A stretch of DNA of 64,000 bases from Macrosoma leucophasiata (GCA_036365455.1 JAWQUS010000004.1:9059501-9123500); one strand, 5' to 3'; shown: positions 32,941-43,179, counted from the first letter of the stretch. Numbers and translations are program-made. The notes: generated by a model not told the origin, from the sequence alone.

Positions 32941-32975
32941 CATGTATTACCACCTGACCGGAGCATTTGGTGGCA
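32941..32975 (-). repeat. Fam-A copy, right portion (split)
   Basis: CATGTATTACCACCTGACCG then GGTGGCAAGTA continues the reverse Fam-A copy broken at 30788. The repeated CATGTATTACCA marks the duplicated target. Confidence 0.7.
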
Positions 32976-33367
32976 AGTAAAAACATAAATATAAAGTAAC
33001 ATATGTACCTCGTGTACCTACATGATATTATTTCATGATTATACAGTAGCTTCCAAAAAAACAAAGACCACTAGGTTTTCATTGGTTGAGCTACGTCAAA
33101 TGTTTAGATTTCTAAAAGTATTTCATCTTCAAAGAAACTTAGTAATTGATATAACATTTTAGACAAACAATCATGTTCGCCACCTGGGATTTGAAAAAAG
33201 ATGTCTTTTAGGGGTGGTAAAATGGGGGATGAAGTTTATAATATGAATTCCACTAGAACACAATCCAGGGCAAGAGCTATACTTATATATAGCTATACAA
33301 AAAATTACTTACATATAATTTCTCCAACAAATAAGATAGTCGTAAAGAAAGAGGTTAGTTTATATAA

Positions 33368-33571
33368 ATGCAAGTCATGCTAACTTTTAGCACTGATAAG
33401 GATAGATTGATAGCTCTACTACGTTGGCCTACAAGGGAAGATATCAGCCGACACTTTTTAGGTTATATTATGATTTATGAATCTTGGATGTACGATAACT
33501 TAGTTTCCATTAGAAGGCGCGAACTTCAATTATTAAGAGATGAATTAATATTAGGTATTAAAATAAAGTAA
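33368..33571 (+). CDS. Possible short coding exon, unidentified
   Basis: An open frame of 67 codons that reads unlike its AT-driven neighbours. It has charged and amphipathic residues (TDKDRLIALLRWPTREDISR near the start and SIRRRELQLLRDELILGIK near the end). It is preceded by CTAACTTTTAG, which could be a splice acceptor, and ends next to AATAAAG. I do not recognise the family. A second short frame at 33201-33383 might be upstream coding, but no donor site is evident. It could equally be a chance frame. Confidence 0.22.
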   Translation: MQVMLTFSTDKDRLIALLRWPTREDISRHFLGYIMIYESWMYDNLVSIRRRELQLLRDELILGIKIK

Positions 33572-33630
33572 GAAAGTTTTTGTATTTTAAAATGATTATT
33601 TAAAAACAACTATTTTATTCCAATATTATT

Positions 33631-33870
33631 ATTACCTAATATACTTGCCGTTAAATGGTAGTGTTCAGCACTATCGTGTTCCGGTCAGGTGGTAATGTAC
33701 GGCTCTGTAATTTCCGGCACAGAGGCATAACACCTAATGCCTCAGGAGTGGCAGCGCATTTGCATTTTGACCTCTGGTCATTGTGTGGGTGTCTATAGGC
33801 TGCAATCATCACTTAACATCAATGTGAACTGCACGCTTGTTTGCCACTTTTATAACATAAAAAAAAAATG
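33631..33870 (+). repeat. Fam-A retroposon, 5'-truncated
   Basis: Starts inside the element at ATTACCTAATATACTTGCCG and ends CATAAAAAAAAA. It shares all diagnostic variants of the full copy at 11501 and differs from it at only about two positions, so the subfamily moved recently. Confidence 0.88.
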
Positions 33871-34578
33871 AGGAAAACATTTCGTTACGGTTTAATTTTT
33901 TTTGTGAAAAACTTATAGGTAAGCTAGTTATTTAAACCTTTAGCTTTATATAAGTGAAATGCTAAAACCTATACTATGGCTACATTATCGCGATAAGTCT
34001 GGACAAGCAAGTTTTCCTTTTTCTCATACATAGATATCTACTGATATGTATTTTTTAAATGTTCCTTAATCCCATCTCATCAGTCATCTTAATTTAGGAA
34101 CCATCTCCATTTATTTTTAATGTTTTGGTTTGTAAGTTCTATAAATAATAGTTACGTCCATATTTAGATGACAAACACGTACTTTCAAATAATCTGCTCT
34201 GTATCAGTCTAATTTTCAGCCTTGTCATCACTTAAAAAATCCAATATTCTCAACCGTCCCGCCAATCTCGACGTTAGGCCTCGCGGCAATCTCTAGTTTA
34301 ATCTTTTTATGTGAGGTCCTCGAAAACAAAGTGTTACTATACAGATTACTTTTGCAGCATGTATTTGCAAATAAACGGATTTCATTCGCTTCTATTATAT
34401 TCTCCTTCTTCATATCTAAACTTGGTTTTTGGCCGAATTTGTCAGATTTCCATTGCGATATTAGATTTATTGAAGACTAGCTTTTGGCCGCGACTACGTC
34501 CTCGTGTACTTAAAATGTCCCTCTGTTAAGAACGGGATAAAAATAAGGTATTTTATGTGTTACAGCCATATATACTCT
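33871..34578. other. Intergenic, nothing recognised
   Basis: No family match or coding signal. Confidence 0.4.
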
Positions 34579-34580
34579 TA

Positions 34581-34726
34581 CCCCCTTATTCATAAACGTA
34601 TTTTAGCTAAAGTGTTGCTAATCTCTCCTTTGTCTTTTTCTATCCTGCACATTTGACAATGCAACTGACAAAGACAAAGCATTCAATAGCTAAAACGTAT
34701 CTAAAGTACGTTTATGAATAAAGGGG
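34581..34726. mobile_element. Fam-F MITE, copy 2 (TA target)
   Basis: 146 bp with ends CCCCCTTATTCATAAACGT and ACGTTTATGAATAAAGGGG. TA duplication at 34579-34580 and 34727-34728. Same orientation as the copy at 10983. Confidence 0.88.
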
Positions 34727-34849
34727 TAGCTGTGTACAAAATTTCATCTTAATCTATACTTTTATAACAACAAAAAAAATCGAGCAATAAATAACTTGAT
34801 GTAACTATTGAAAGCAGTAACTTAGTCTTAAACCGACCGAACTTAGCTT

Positions 34850-34887
34850 ATGATCTACATCAGCCGCCGGGGCATGCGCGCTTCAAA
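34850..34887 (+). repeat. Fam-C 3' fragment
   Basis: GATCTACATCAGCCGCCGGG followed by CATGCGCGCTTC; only the last 38 bases. Confidence 0.55.
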
Positions 34888-35089
34888 ATACGCTTATTGT
34901 TTTTTTACTATGATAAAATTGCATACAAACAAGTGTGTTTTAGTGGGATATAAATAAGGTTGTACTATCGACGACACAACGCAGCTTCTAAAGAAAAAGA
35001 AAATACATTTATTAGGACAAAAGGTACACAAAAGTAAACAAAACAGAAAAAAAAATAGAATTAATTAAAACTAAAACAAAAAACTAACA

Positions 35090-35520
35090 TGATATGTTCT
35101 TAGGTTTTCGCGAGCTACACTCATTGAAATAAAACTATTTTTACGGATTTATCTTGCGTATATTAAACTAAAATGATTTTTAAAATCAACCCGACGTTTC
35201 GGTCGCTTCCGTGGTCCCGGGCAGACTGAGGTGACATTTGACTGACAGAAGTTTGAAAAAATTATAATATGTAGCTACCTCCATCGATTTCGTAAACGCC
35301 TTGCGTAGCGTTCAGGATTAACACAATAATTACTTATGGTATCTTGAGGTCTTGCAGACTGCTGCGGCTGGGATTTAATCTTGCTAAGTATGGGATCCCA
35401 TGATGTTGATAATCGCCATCCATCTTCTCTATTGAAATTTGGGTGTTTTTTAATTTCAATAGCCTCGCGTACCATTCGTGGAATGGGTTTGTGTTCTCTA
35501 GCGAGTATTTGAATTTTATC
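35090..35520 (-). mobile_element. Penelope-like element, 3' part
   Basis: Contains the C-terminal end of the Penelope reading frame (35275-35520) and its 3' region down to about 35092 (TTCTTAGGTTTTCGCGAGCT). It is joined head-on at 35521 to an inverted copy of its own 3' region, an arrangement common in this retroelement class. Confidence 0.8.
35275..35520 (-). pseudogene. Penelope-like GIY-YIG endonuclease, C-terminal remnant
   Basis: About 80 in-frame codons reading DKIQILAREHKPIPRMVREA, then EIKKHPNFNREDGWRLS and a stop. The segment MVREA-EI is the region that carries the catalytic glutamate in GIY-YIG endonucleases. It aligns with the longer relic at 56286-56996 (MVREAVEIRKYKNFNREDGYRLS). 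The upstream GIY and YIG strands and all of the reverse transcriptase are missing because the copy ends at the inversion junction. Confidence 0.8.
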
Positions 35521-35716
35521 AAACGCTACGCAAGGCGTTTACGAAATCGATGGAGGTAGCTACATATAATTTTTTCAAACTTCTGTCAGACAAATGTCAC
35601 CTCAGTCTGCCCGGGACCACGGTAGCTGAAAAGCGACCGAAACGTCGGGTTGATTTTAAAAATCATTTTAGTTTAATATACGCGAGATAAATCCGTAAAA
35701 ATAGTTTTATTTCAAC
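35521..35716 (+). repeat. Inverted copy of the Penelope 3' region
   Basis: Complementary to about 35127-35308: ACGCTACGCAAGGCGTTTAC, GGTAGCTGAAAAGCGACCG, AACGTCGGGTTGATTTT. Together with the left copy it forms inverted arms around about 212 bp. Confidence 0.85.
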
Positions 35717-35828
35717 AAGAAACTAAATTTTAAAAATTGTCCTAAAGGGTCCCCAACTCAGCATTGTGCCGGATTAATAAACCCGGCGCTTGTATTCAGC
35801 TTCTCTCGTCGATGGGTTGTACATACGC

Positions 35829-36350
35829 GTCACAACGAAAAACGTGAGAAGCAATTTGAAGCATTTTGATCGTGAACTCTATTCTTAACAAAATAACCGT
35901 ATGTTAATACCTACAATACAATACCCTTTTTTGCACACCAAACCATAACCATAACCAAACTATAACCATAATTAGATTATGTTGCTAGTTTGTTTGTTTT
36001 TTTTTCTGGTAAAGTTTTCGATATTTCATAATTATTTAATTAAGTTTGTAGCATACAGTAGAGTGGCACTTCTTGTAAGGTAGGTACTTGACTTAGCGTA
36101 ATGACTGAATAAGTTTTACAAAAACTAAAACTCAATGCATGCAAAATTTCCCTCTATTCCTAGCAATGAAATTAAAAATAATGAGCAATTATTATAAACT
36201 TCTCTACGGGAACAAAAATCATACGCTTGATGGTTTTTTACTCTGAGAAAATTGCCTACGCCCACAACTGTATTTAAGTGCGACACAAACTAACAAGGTC
36301 ATAAGTGTGTTTACTCTTGTGGGCGTAAGCAATTTTCTCATTGTATTTTA
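35829..36350 (+). repeat. Diverged tandem block 1: copies 1 and 2a
   Basis: Copy 1 starts at 35829 (GTCACAACGAAAAACGTGAG). Copy 2 begins near 36110 with a block (GAAAATTGCCTACGCCCACA) that recurs at about 36890 and 38045. Copy 2 is broken by a Fam-A insertion at 36355. Confidence 0.6.
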
Positions 36351-36354
36351 GTGC

Positions 36355-36642
36355 TGGTAGTAGAGCTCCAGTGATGGAGCTCGCGGGCGTAGGTACCACC
36401 GCATTACCTAATATACTTGCCGCTAAATGGTAGTGTTCAGCACTTTCGTGTTCCGGTCAGGTGGTAATGTACGGCCCTGTAATTTCCGGCACAGAGGCAT
36501 AACACCTTAGGCCTCAGGAGTGGTAACGCATCTGCATTTTGACCTTGGTTTTTGTGTGGGTGTTTATAGGCTGCAGTCCTCACTTAACATCATTGTGAAC
36601 TGCATGCTTGTTTGCCACTTCCATTACATGAAAAAAAAGTCG
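36355..36642 (+). repeat. Fam-A retroposon inside tandem block
   Basis: GGTAGTAGAGCTCCAGTGAT to CCACTTCCATTACATGAAAA; close to consensus and clearly younger than the duplicated block it interrupts. Confidence 0.88.
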
Positions 36643-37133
36643 GACATAAACTGATAAGGTCCTAAGCGTCCTTAACGTCACAGCGAAAAATGTGAAAAGC
36701 AATTAGCAGCGTTTTGAGAGATACATTTAAAGGTCGAGTTAAAAGTAATTCAAAATCCTAATAGCTAATTAATAAAGAAAAATGTTACATCAAAAAATGT
36801 CTACTATTTATAGAAATAAAAGAAACGTTAATAAGCAATTATTTTAAACTTCTCAACGGGAATGGAAAATAATAATAATATGCTAATTGTTTTAATACTC
36901 TGAGAAATATGTCTACGCCTACAAGTGCGTTTTCGTGCGACACAAAGTAATAAGCGTCACGTTGGAAAATGTGAGAAGCTATTTGCAGCGTTTTGAACGA
37001 ATTTAACCGCTGAACTATATTTAACCACAATAACCGCACGAAATTATTGTACGAAGGGTTATACTCGTATTCCTTATATTTTGAGAGTTCCTCTATTAGC
37101 TGATGATGTATATTGCTAATTTGTTTGTTTTTT
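36643..37133 (+). repeat. Diverged tandem block 1: copies 2b and 3
   Basis: Repeated motif at 36675 (AATGTGAAAAGCAATTAGCA) and 36965 (AATGTGAGAAGCTATTTGCA), each followed by GCGTTTTGA. The upstream parts ACTTCTCAACGGGAA also repeat. Period irregular because of insertions. Confidence 0.6.
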
Positions 37134-37757
37134 AGGGTTCCGTACCTTAAAAGGAAAAAAGGAACCCTTATAGGATCACTCGTGCGTCTGTCTGTCTGTC
37201 TGTCCCTCTGTCACAGCCAATTTGCTCCAAAACTACTCGACCGATTGAGTTGAAATTTGATGAATATATGTAAATTGGTGACCCAAAGATGAACACGTCA
37301 AGTAAAATAATAAATTTTAAACAGAGGGGCCACTTTCGGGGGATAAATCAGAAAATTTTAAAAATATATTCGTAAACTGTGTCGTTTGACATATCAAATG
37401 AAAAAGTTGTTGTCAGCATCTCAGATATTTTTTTTATATTTTTTGCATAAACAAATTTGAAGTTATTTAAGAAAAACGACGAAAATTGACCACCCCCCCC
37501 CCTCTATCTCCGAAACTACTGAACTTAAAATTTTGAAAACAATGTGGAAAATAGTTCTTTGTCTATAGATTACTGAAAAACCTATAAGAAGTTTGAGTAT
37601 TCAAATTAAATCAAAAATTCTTAATAATATAACGCCCCCTGCCGGTACCACCGTAACCGCTATGTCCCTGCATTTTAAATCTGTAATATTTTCGAAAATA
37701 TTTATTTAAATTACGGAACCCTCACCACGCAAGTCGAACTCGCACTTGTCCGGTTTT
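37134..37757 (+). repeat. Fam-G repeat, full copy
   Basis: Starts AGGGTTCCGTACCTTAAAAG with a TCTG tract, includes a C-run at about 37491, and ends TACGGAACCCTCACCACGC ... CTTGTCCGGTTTTTT. It sits between tandem copies 3 and 4 of the surrounding block. Confidence 0.78.
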
Positions 37758-37899
37758 TTAAAAAGTATAGTGGATATTTCATAATTTAATTATACTTCAA
37801 AAATTAGTAGCGTAATTAGCCAACAAATATTGAATTAATGTTTGTATTTTTGTTGAAGTTTTGTTTTACATTTTGTAGAGATCGTAATTTTTTAGAATG

Positions 37900-38230
37900 T
37901 GACACAAAAACGTATACTGAAAAATGTTTCATATTGAATTCATAGAAATAAAAGAGATCTAAACTTAATAGGCAATTATTTTAAACTTCTTAACGGGAAC
38001 GAAAAATAATATAGTTTATACGTTTATAGTTTTTTTACTCTAAGAAAATTGCCTACGCCCGCCCACAAGTGTGTTTTAGAGCGATACTATTTATTGGCAG
38101 TAAATGGCACAGCCCGCACAGCAAAAATGTAAGAAGTGATTGGCAGCGTTTTGAGCGTGCGAATAATATTTAGACACAATAACCGTACAAAATTATTGTA
38201 TGGGGTTGTATTCCGACATTTAAGAATTAA
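37900..38230 (+). repeat. Diverged tandem block 1: copy 4
   Basis: GCAATTATTTTAAACTTCTT, GAAAATTGCCTACGCCCGCC and AAAATGTAAGAAGTGATTGG reproduce the order seen in copy 3 (36780-37080). Confidence 0.6.
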
Positions 38231-38865
38231 CTTCTTATTATATTTATAAATAGTTTCTCTTTTATATTCTAAGACTCAGTTTTTTTGTCAGTTACAACTT
38301 CACGTAGAAATGCCAATCTACTCGATGGTAACTAGAAGGAATAATTCATTCCTATAATTCTTACTTGGCGTTATTAAATAGAGCGTATCAAATTAAATAA
38401 AATTATTAGAGCTCGAGTGTTTTATGATGCTTGGTCAGATAATGATTTTAGTAATAAAATAACATGTTCTCATGTTGGTTCTGACTTTCTGATTTATATT
38501 ACCTAAGCTTCTTTCTCGGAGTTAATAAATAAGGTATTCAAAATTCTATATTGGAGACAGAGTGAAAGTGTTACAGAATTAAAAAAAAATTTTTGAACAT
38601 TGTAATTTTTTTTTTTTGAATACCATCTTTAAAGGAATGAATTGGTCGAGAGGGTATTTCTATATTTGCTCAAGCTCGTCAAAAAAGAAATGGGGAACAC
38701 CACGTAGCCCTGTTGACTATCTCCAACAAATTAACAACTGATCAAATTTTTCAAAAAGCCGCCACTATCTCACTCTTAATTCCTCAGAAATTTGGATCAG
38801 AGCTTCGTTCGATCCCTGTATTTGACATGTTTGAGTACTTTTTCATTCATTTATGACCTTTTCGA
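38231..38865. other. Intergenic, nothing recognised
   Basis: No family match or coding signal. Confidence 0.4.
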
Positions 38866-39000
38866 AAAGGTCACGGTTTGTCTAGTGGTATGTGATTTGA
38901 GGGTCGCGGTTTCGATTCCCGTATCAGGACAAATATTTGTATGGCCTACAGATATTTGTTTCGGGTCTGGGTGTTTGTGCATGTGTTGTATGTGTATAAG
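38866..39000 (+). mobile_element. Fam-D SINE, partial
   Basis: GAGGGTCGCGGTTTCGATTC (changed B-box), then ACAAATATTTGTATGGCCTA and GTTTCGGGTCTGGGTG. The 3' third is missing. Confidence 0.68.
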
Positions 39001-39061
39001 GACAGCCATGTTTTTTCATCAAGAACGCTAGAGGTATTTGGAGAAGACATATTCAATGTGT

Positions 39062-39355
39062 ATGTGGCGTCGGGACGTGACGGATTTTCTTTAACTGGGA
39101 GATAATTCTTCCACTAGTGCAGTCAGTCAACCGAACAATGGCGGTCAAACCATTCCATTAAGGCGGTAGCAGAAATAACGACGCGGGATTGGCAGCAGCG
39201 TCCCGCAATGAAACTACCGCCACTACGATCGCCAATCCGCCTGCCAAGCGTGGCGATTATGGCATATCCTCCCCTAATGATATGTAACACTGTTATGGGC
39301 GTCTTTGGGACGGCTTTGTTCAGCAGAGGACGTTATATGGCTGGAGTGATGATTC
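39062..39355 (+). repeat. Fam-E retroposon, full copy
   Basis: GGCGTCGGGACGTGACGG at the start, then GTGCAGTCAGTCAACCGAAC, GATCGCCAATCCGCCTGCC and GCGTGGCGATTATGGCATAT. Ends GAGTGATGATTCAATG. The frame at 39208-39396 is repeat sequence and not a gene. Confidence 0.82.
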
Positions 39356-39584
39356 AATGTATGCAAACAAAGCTCTTATCCAAAATTCAGAAGTAGGCTC
39401 GTCGCGGCTTTCTGAAAAACATTGAACAGTTGACCAATGGCCACTAGCTTACGTAGTTAGCTCAGATTTGATGTAGATATTCAACAGGGCGCAAAGCATT
39501 CTCCTTATCTCTATCACGCTTGAGTAAATCGAAAAATCCTCTCTTGGGTTCCCGTCTTATTCTTTGGAGTATCTAGAAACTTTG

Positions 39585-39845
39585 GATTTATAACCTGGGT
39601 TCGATTACCGGGTACAGGCTATTAGAGATAAAGATGTAAAATCCTTTATCTCTGGTTCCATTGGAATTTTCCTATTTTTTGGAGGTTTCCCAGTACCTTG
39701 GAGTTTGGTAAGTACCAGGAGATGTTAATAGGCTCAACCCCTCTTATGAGGGCCAAAAATGTAACCGGTGAATCGTGGTGTAACACAAACACCCTCTTAC
39801 CTCTGCTTACCTCCTTGGAGATTACAGGCGTGATGATACGTTTAG
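39585..39845 (+). mobile_element. Fam-B SINE, head-truncated
   Basis: Begins near the B-box (GGGTTCGATTACCGGGTA), followed by ATCCTTTATCTCTGGTTCC, CAGTACCTTGGAGTTTGG and a 3' end AGATTACAGGCGTGATGATA. Confidence 0.75.
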
Positions 39846-40084
39846 GATATCTCATTAATTTTACACGTGCGTGAGAAATGTTATTCCGAAAGGATAAGGG
39901 AACTAGTACGAAACGAAGGTTTCGTAAGAATTCAGTTTATTTTCAAGGAATATTGATCATATCACAAACATGAAGTGTGATAACGTTAACGTCCACGTCA
40001 GAAAATAAGTATTTTATTATTTTAGTCACGCCTTTTCAGCACATTCGATTCTGTCTTTTAACGATTATTACATGGAATTATATT

Positions 40085-40325
40085 GCTCTAATGGAGGAAT
40101 ATTCTTTCGTTAGTCCAGTCAGTTAACCGGACAATGGTCAAGCTATTTCAATAGGGTAAAAGAAATAACGCGCAATGGGCACCCGCGTCCCCCGATAAAA
40201 CTGCTGCCACTACGATCGCCAATCCGCCTGTCAAGCGTGATGATACTGGCATATTCATTAGGGGAAGGCTTTGTCCAGCAGTGGACGTCATTTCGCTGGA
40301 GTGATGTGATGATGATGATGATATC
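40085..40325 (+). repeat. Fam-E retroposon
   Basis: TTCGTTAGTCCAGTCAGTTA through CTACGATCGCCAATCCGCC to CCAGCAGTGGACGTCATTTC and a GATGATGATGAT tail. The 5' 40 bp are missing. Confidence 0.78.
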
Positions 40326-40371
40326 ATCATATCCAGCAAAATGACCAATCAAAATCATAAATCAATTAAAT

Positions 40372-40414
40372 CCAGAATTATAAATCAATAATATTCATTG
40401 ATTTATAATTCTGG
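40372..40414. repeat. Perfect 18-bp hairpin
   Basis: CCAGAATTATAAATCAAT (40372-40389) is the exact reverse complement of 40397-40414, with a 7-nt spacer. It lies about 45 bases after the Fam-E tail. Role unknown. Confidence 0.85.
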
Positions 40415-40503
40415 GATATTATTTGCTCTTCTAAGTTCTTAAAGTAGGAAATATAATTCTGTAAACTACAACTTTTGAGAGAAAGAAGGTGGAACACGGA
40501 GTT

Positions 40504-41830
40504 ATTTCAACTGAATCGGGGCAAAGTTGTACAAGTATAATATGTTATTCGGTATAATCAGAATCTTAGACCGTTCAGTACCTGACGGCGCACTTTGACA
40601 AAGTCGTACCGTAAAGAAGTCACAGCTGTAATTCAAAGTTTCAAAGTTCTGAAATACGGTGTAATCTGAAATACTCAACATATTTCGGAGATTTTGATTA
40701 CGCGTGTGATATATTTGTCTGTGTGTGTGTGAAAGATGAATATTTAAAATAAAATACTCTAGTACTTAATATACCGGTAGGCCAATAGTTGTCCTGGTGG
40801 ATGCAATCCACGACTTTCGATCATCAAGCTGTCGTCACACAGTGCTGGACCAGCAAGGTCATTAAAAACTTTGAATTCGCTTACAAATTTTACTTAGGTT
40901 CTTAAAAATGATCTTGTTAACCTAGAAGTTAACATGATTTTTGGTTACTTGTATTGTAATGTTTCATCTCACAGATAAATCACAATCTTACGAAAAAAAA
41001 ACAACAGATACAATTCAATGTTAGGTAATAAGTTATGTTACAACTTTTAACAAATACGAACCAAGTTGTTATTTACTTAGAAACATGCAAAGCCGGATCG
41101 GGTTTCCGTTTCAATATTTTGTTCGCTACACTTACAGACCACTCCTTACCTGATGCTACGCTTTGACAAAGTTTCACCGTAAAGAAGTATTGGGGCTGTA
41201 ATTCAAAGTTGTTGAATGTGGTGTAATCTAAAATGTAGTTTGGCAATACTTCTTGAAATTTTCCACACGTGTATGTTCTTTCACTGGAATATGAAAGGCA
41301 AACCAGTCTTTAAATGAATTTAATATAAGCGGTTTTCTTATTACTCATTCTCCCAACTTACCCCGAATTTGTGTTTATTTTGTTCAAAGTAATTAAATAC
41401 AACGTGTTGTAATGTGCACTCAGATGTATTACAACCTGGCAATTATAAGGTTACGTCTCGATTTTAATATCAATCTAAATATAACTTGTCATAATTATTT
41501 TATTTCTGAGACGTAAATTATTTTCTTACGTATGTTTTTATTTAACTGTATTAAGAAACAAGTTGATTAACTTAAACAGCTACAAAGATGTTATTTGCCG
41601 GGGGAATCAGGTTTTCAGTCCAATATTTTGTTCGGAACATTCACAGGCCACTCCTTACCTGATTTCTAAGGTTCACCGTAAATAAGTCGTGGCTGCAATT
41701 CAAAGTTGAATGCAGTGTAATCTAAAATATAGTTTGCAATACTTCTTGGAAATTTCCACACGTGTGCGTTCTTTCACTGTACTAAGAAAGGAAAACGAGT
41801 TTTTCAAGTAATCCTTATTTCTTAGCATTG
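40504..41830 (+). repeat. Diverged tandem block 2, three copies
   Basis: Copies at about 40504-40735, 41090-41305 and 41595-41800 (spacing about 580 and 505 bp) share CAATATTTTGTTCG, CCACTCCTTACCTGAT, a GTTCACCGTAAA-type block, GCTGTAATTCAAAGTT, GTGTAATCTAAAAT and CACACGTGTG. No coding frame is common to the copies. A GT-rich microsatellite follows the first copy (about 40715-40733). Confidence 0.65.
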
Positions 41831-41877
41831 TTAGTTATCCCCGAGATTGGAATATTTAATTTCCCGTATTTTCTAGT

Positions 41878-42166
41878 CATAGAGCAACACCGGAGGGGAG
41901 TAGCCATATGCAGGTTTTCCCCTCTGTCAAAGTACAAGCCCAAATAAGCCTATACCTGTCACCTCGATGGTTAAATGTGTGCATGAAATTGTTTCTGTAT
42001 TTTGTTAAAGTCAAGGTGTTTCGTAGTAATAGACGATTTTTATAGTGTGCGTGTGTGTCGCACGCATTTCCCCCCGCAAAAAGTTACAGACTGTTTTGCA
42101 TCGGTAATACACGCTATGGCTACTCCCCTCCGGTCTGCCGCGACCGGTGGGCCGCGTTGCTCTATG
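41878..42166 (-). mobile_element. Fam-I hAT-type MITE, copy 3
   Basis: 289 bp, CATAGAGCAACACCGG to GCGTTGCTCTATG, in the opposite orientation to copies 1 and 2. It is flanked by a perfect 8-bp duplication TTTCTAGT (41870-41877 and 42167-42174). Confidence 0.92.
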
Positions 42167-42234
42167 TTTCTAGTAATTGCAATATAACTATGCGAGATTT
42201 TTAGCTTGATTATGATAATAGAGATGTATGAGAG

Positions 42235-42665
42235 GATGATAGACGACTCCACTCCTACAATAATTAATGAAGGAGAGTTGTTTCACTAGTGAAGTCAGTC
42301 AATCGAACAATGGCGGTCAAACCATTATTTTGAAAAGGTGGTAGTAGATACAAAAACGCAGGGTTCGCGGAAGTGTAAAACTACCGCCACTTCGATCGCC
42401 AATTCGCATGCCAATCGTGGCGATTATAGCATATTTCCGCATTTGTAGCAATAGACCAACCCCCTTATTCATAAAAGTACATTAGATACGTTTTAGCAAT
42501 AGAATGCTTTGTCTTTGTCAGTTGCATTGTCAAATGCGTAGGATAGAAAAAGACAAAGGAGAGATTAGCAACACTTTAGCTAAAATACGTTTATGAATAA
42601 GGGCAATATCTTTAGGTGAGGCTTTTGTCCAGCAGTGGACGTACAATAATGATTATGATGATGAT
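42235..42665 (+). repeat. Fam-E retroposon split by a Fam-F MITE
   Basis: Left part GTGAAGTCAGTCAATCGAAC ... CGATCGCCAATTCGCATGCC; right part GTCCAGCAGTGGACGTACAA plus a GATGATGAT tail. The interruption is the MITE at 42460-42603. Confidence 0.78.
42460..42603. mobile_element. Fam-F MITE, copy 3, nested in Fam-E
   Basis: Same element as 10983 in the opposite orientation: CCCCCTTATTCATAAAAGTA to TACGTTTATGAATAAGGG. The outer right G's are reduced and the flanking TA is not preserved. Confidence 0.82.
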
Positions 42666-42799
42666 GATAATTTTCGAGTAATTACAACATTACTATACAA
42701 GATATTGAGATTTGAGCTGGATGTAATGATAGTGAAATATGAGATGATAGACTTCTTGCCATAATAATATGCGCTTTTTCATATATATTTTTGTCATTA

Positions 42800-43065
42800 A
42801 GTACCTAATCTATACAAATAAATAAAATTGGAGTATCTGTTTGTAATATTAAAATAACCGCTTTTTACTAAATGCTTATGTATACACGGTACATATTATA
42901 TACCAAAACAACATTTTTTACAATTTTTGTCTGTCTGTCTGTTTGTTCCCGCTAAGCTTGGGAACGGCTAGACCGATTTAGACGGGATTTTCACTGGCAG
43001 ATAGCTTATGTTATAAGAAGTAATAAGTACTTTTATACTAGCTGCGCCCACGGCTTCGCCCGGGT
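42800..43065 (+). repeat. Fam-H repeat
   Basis: Same blocks as 24300-24594, ending ATACTAGCTGCGCCCACGGC. Unclassified. Confidence 0.6.
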
Positions 43066-43179
43066 ACATACTGAACAATCATAAATTCTCACGCGGACAA
43101 AGTGGCGGGCACAGCAAGTAACTAATAATCATATAGTTCACGTTGATGGTAAAAGCCACAGATATTTATACCTGAGCAT

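Noticed and set aside
35620..35650. Active hammerhead ribozyme
   Set aside because: GAAAC-GTC and CTGA are present, but the first conserved box is altered and stem II does not form; kept only as a possible relic.
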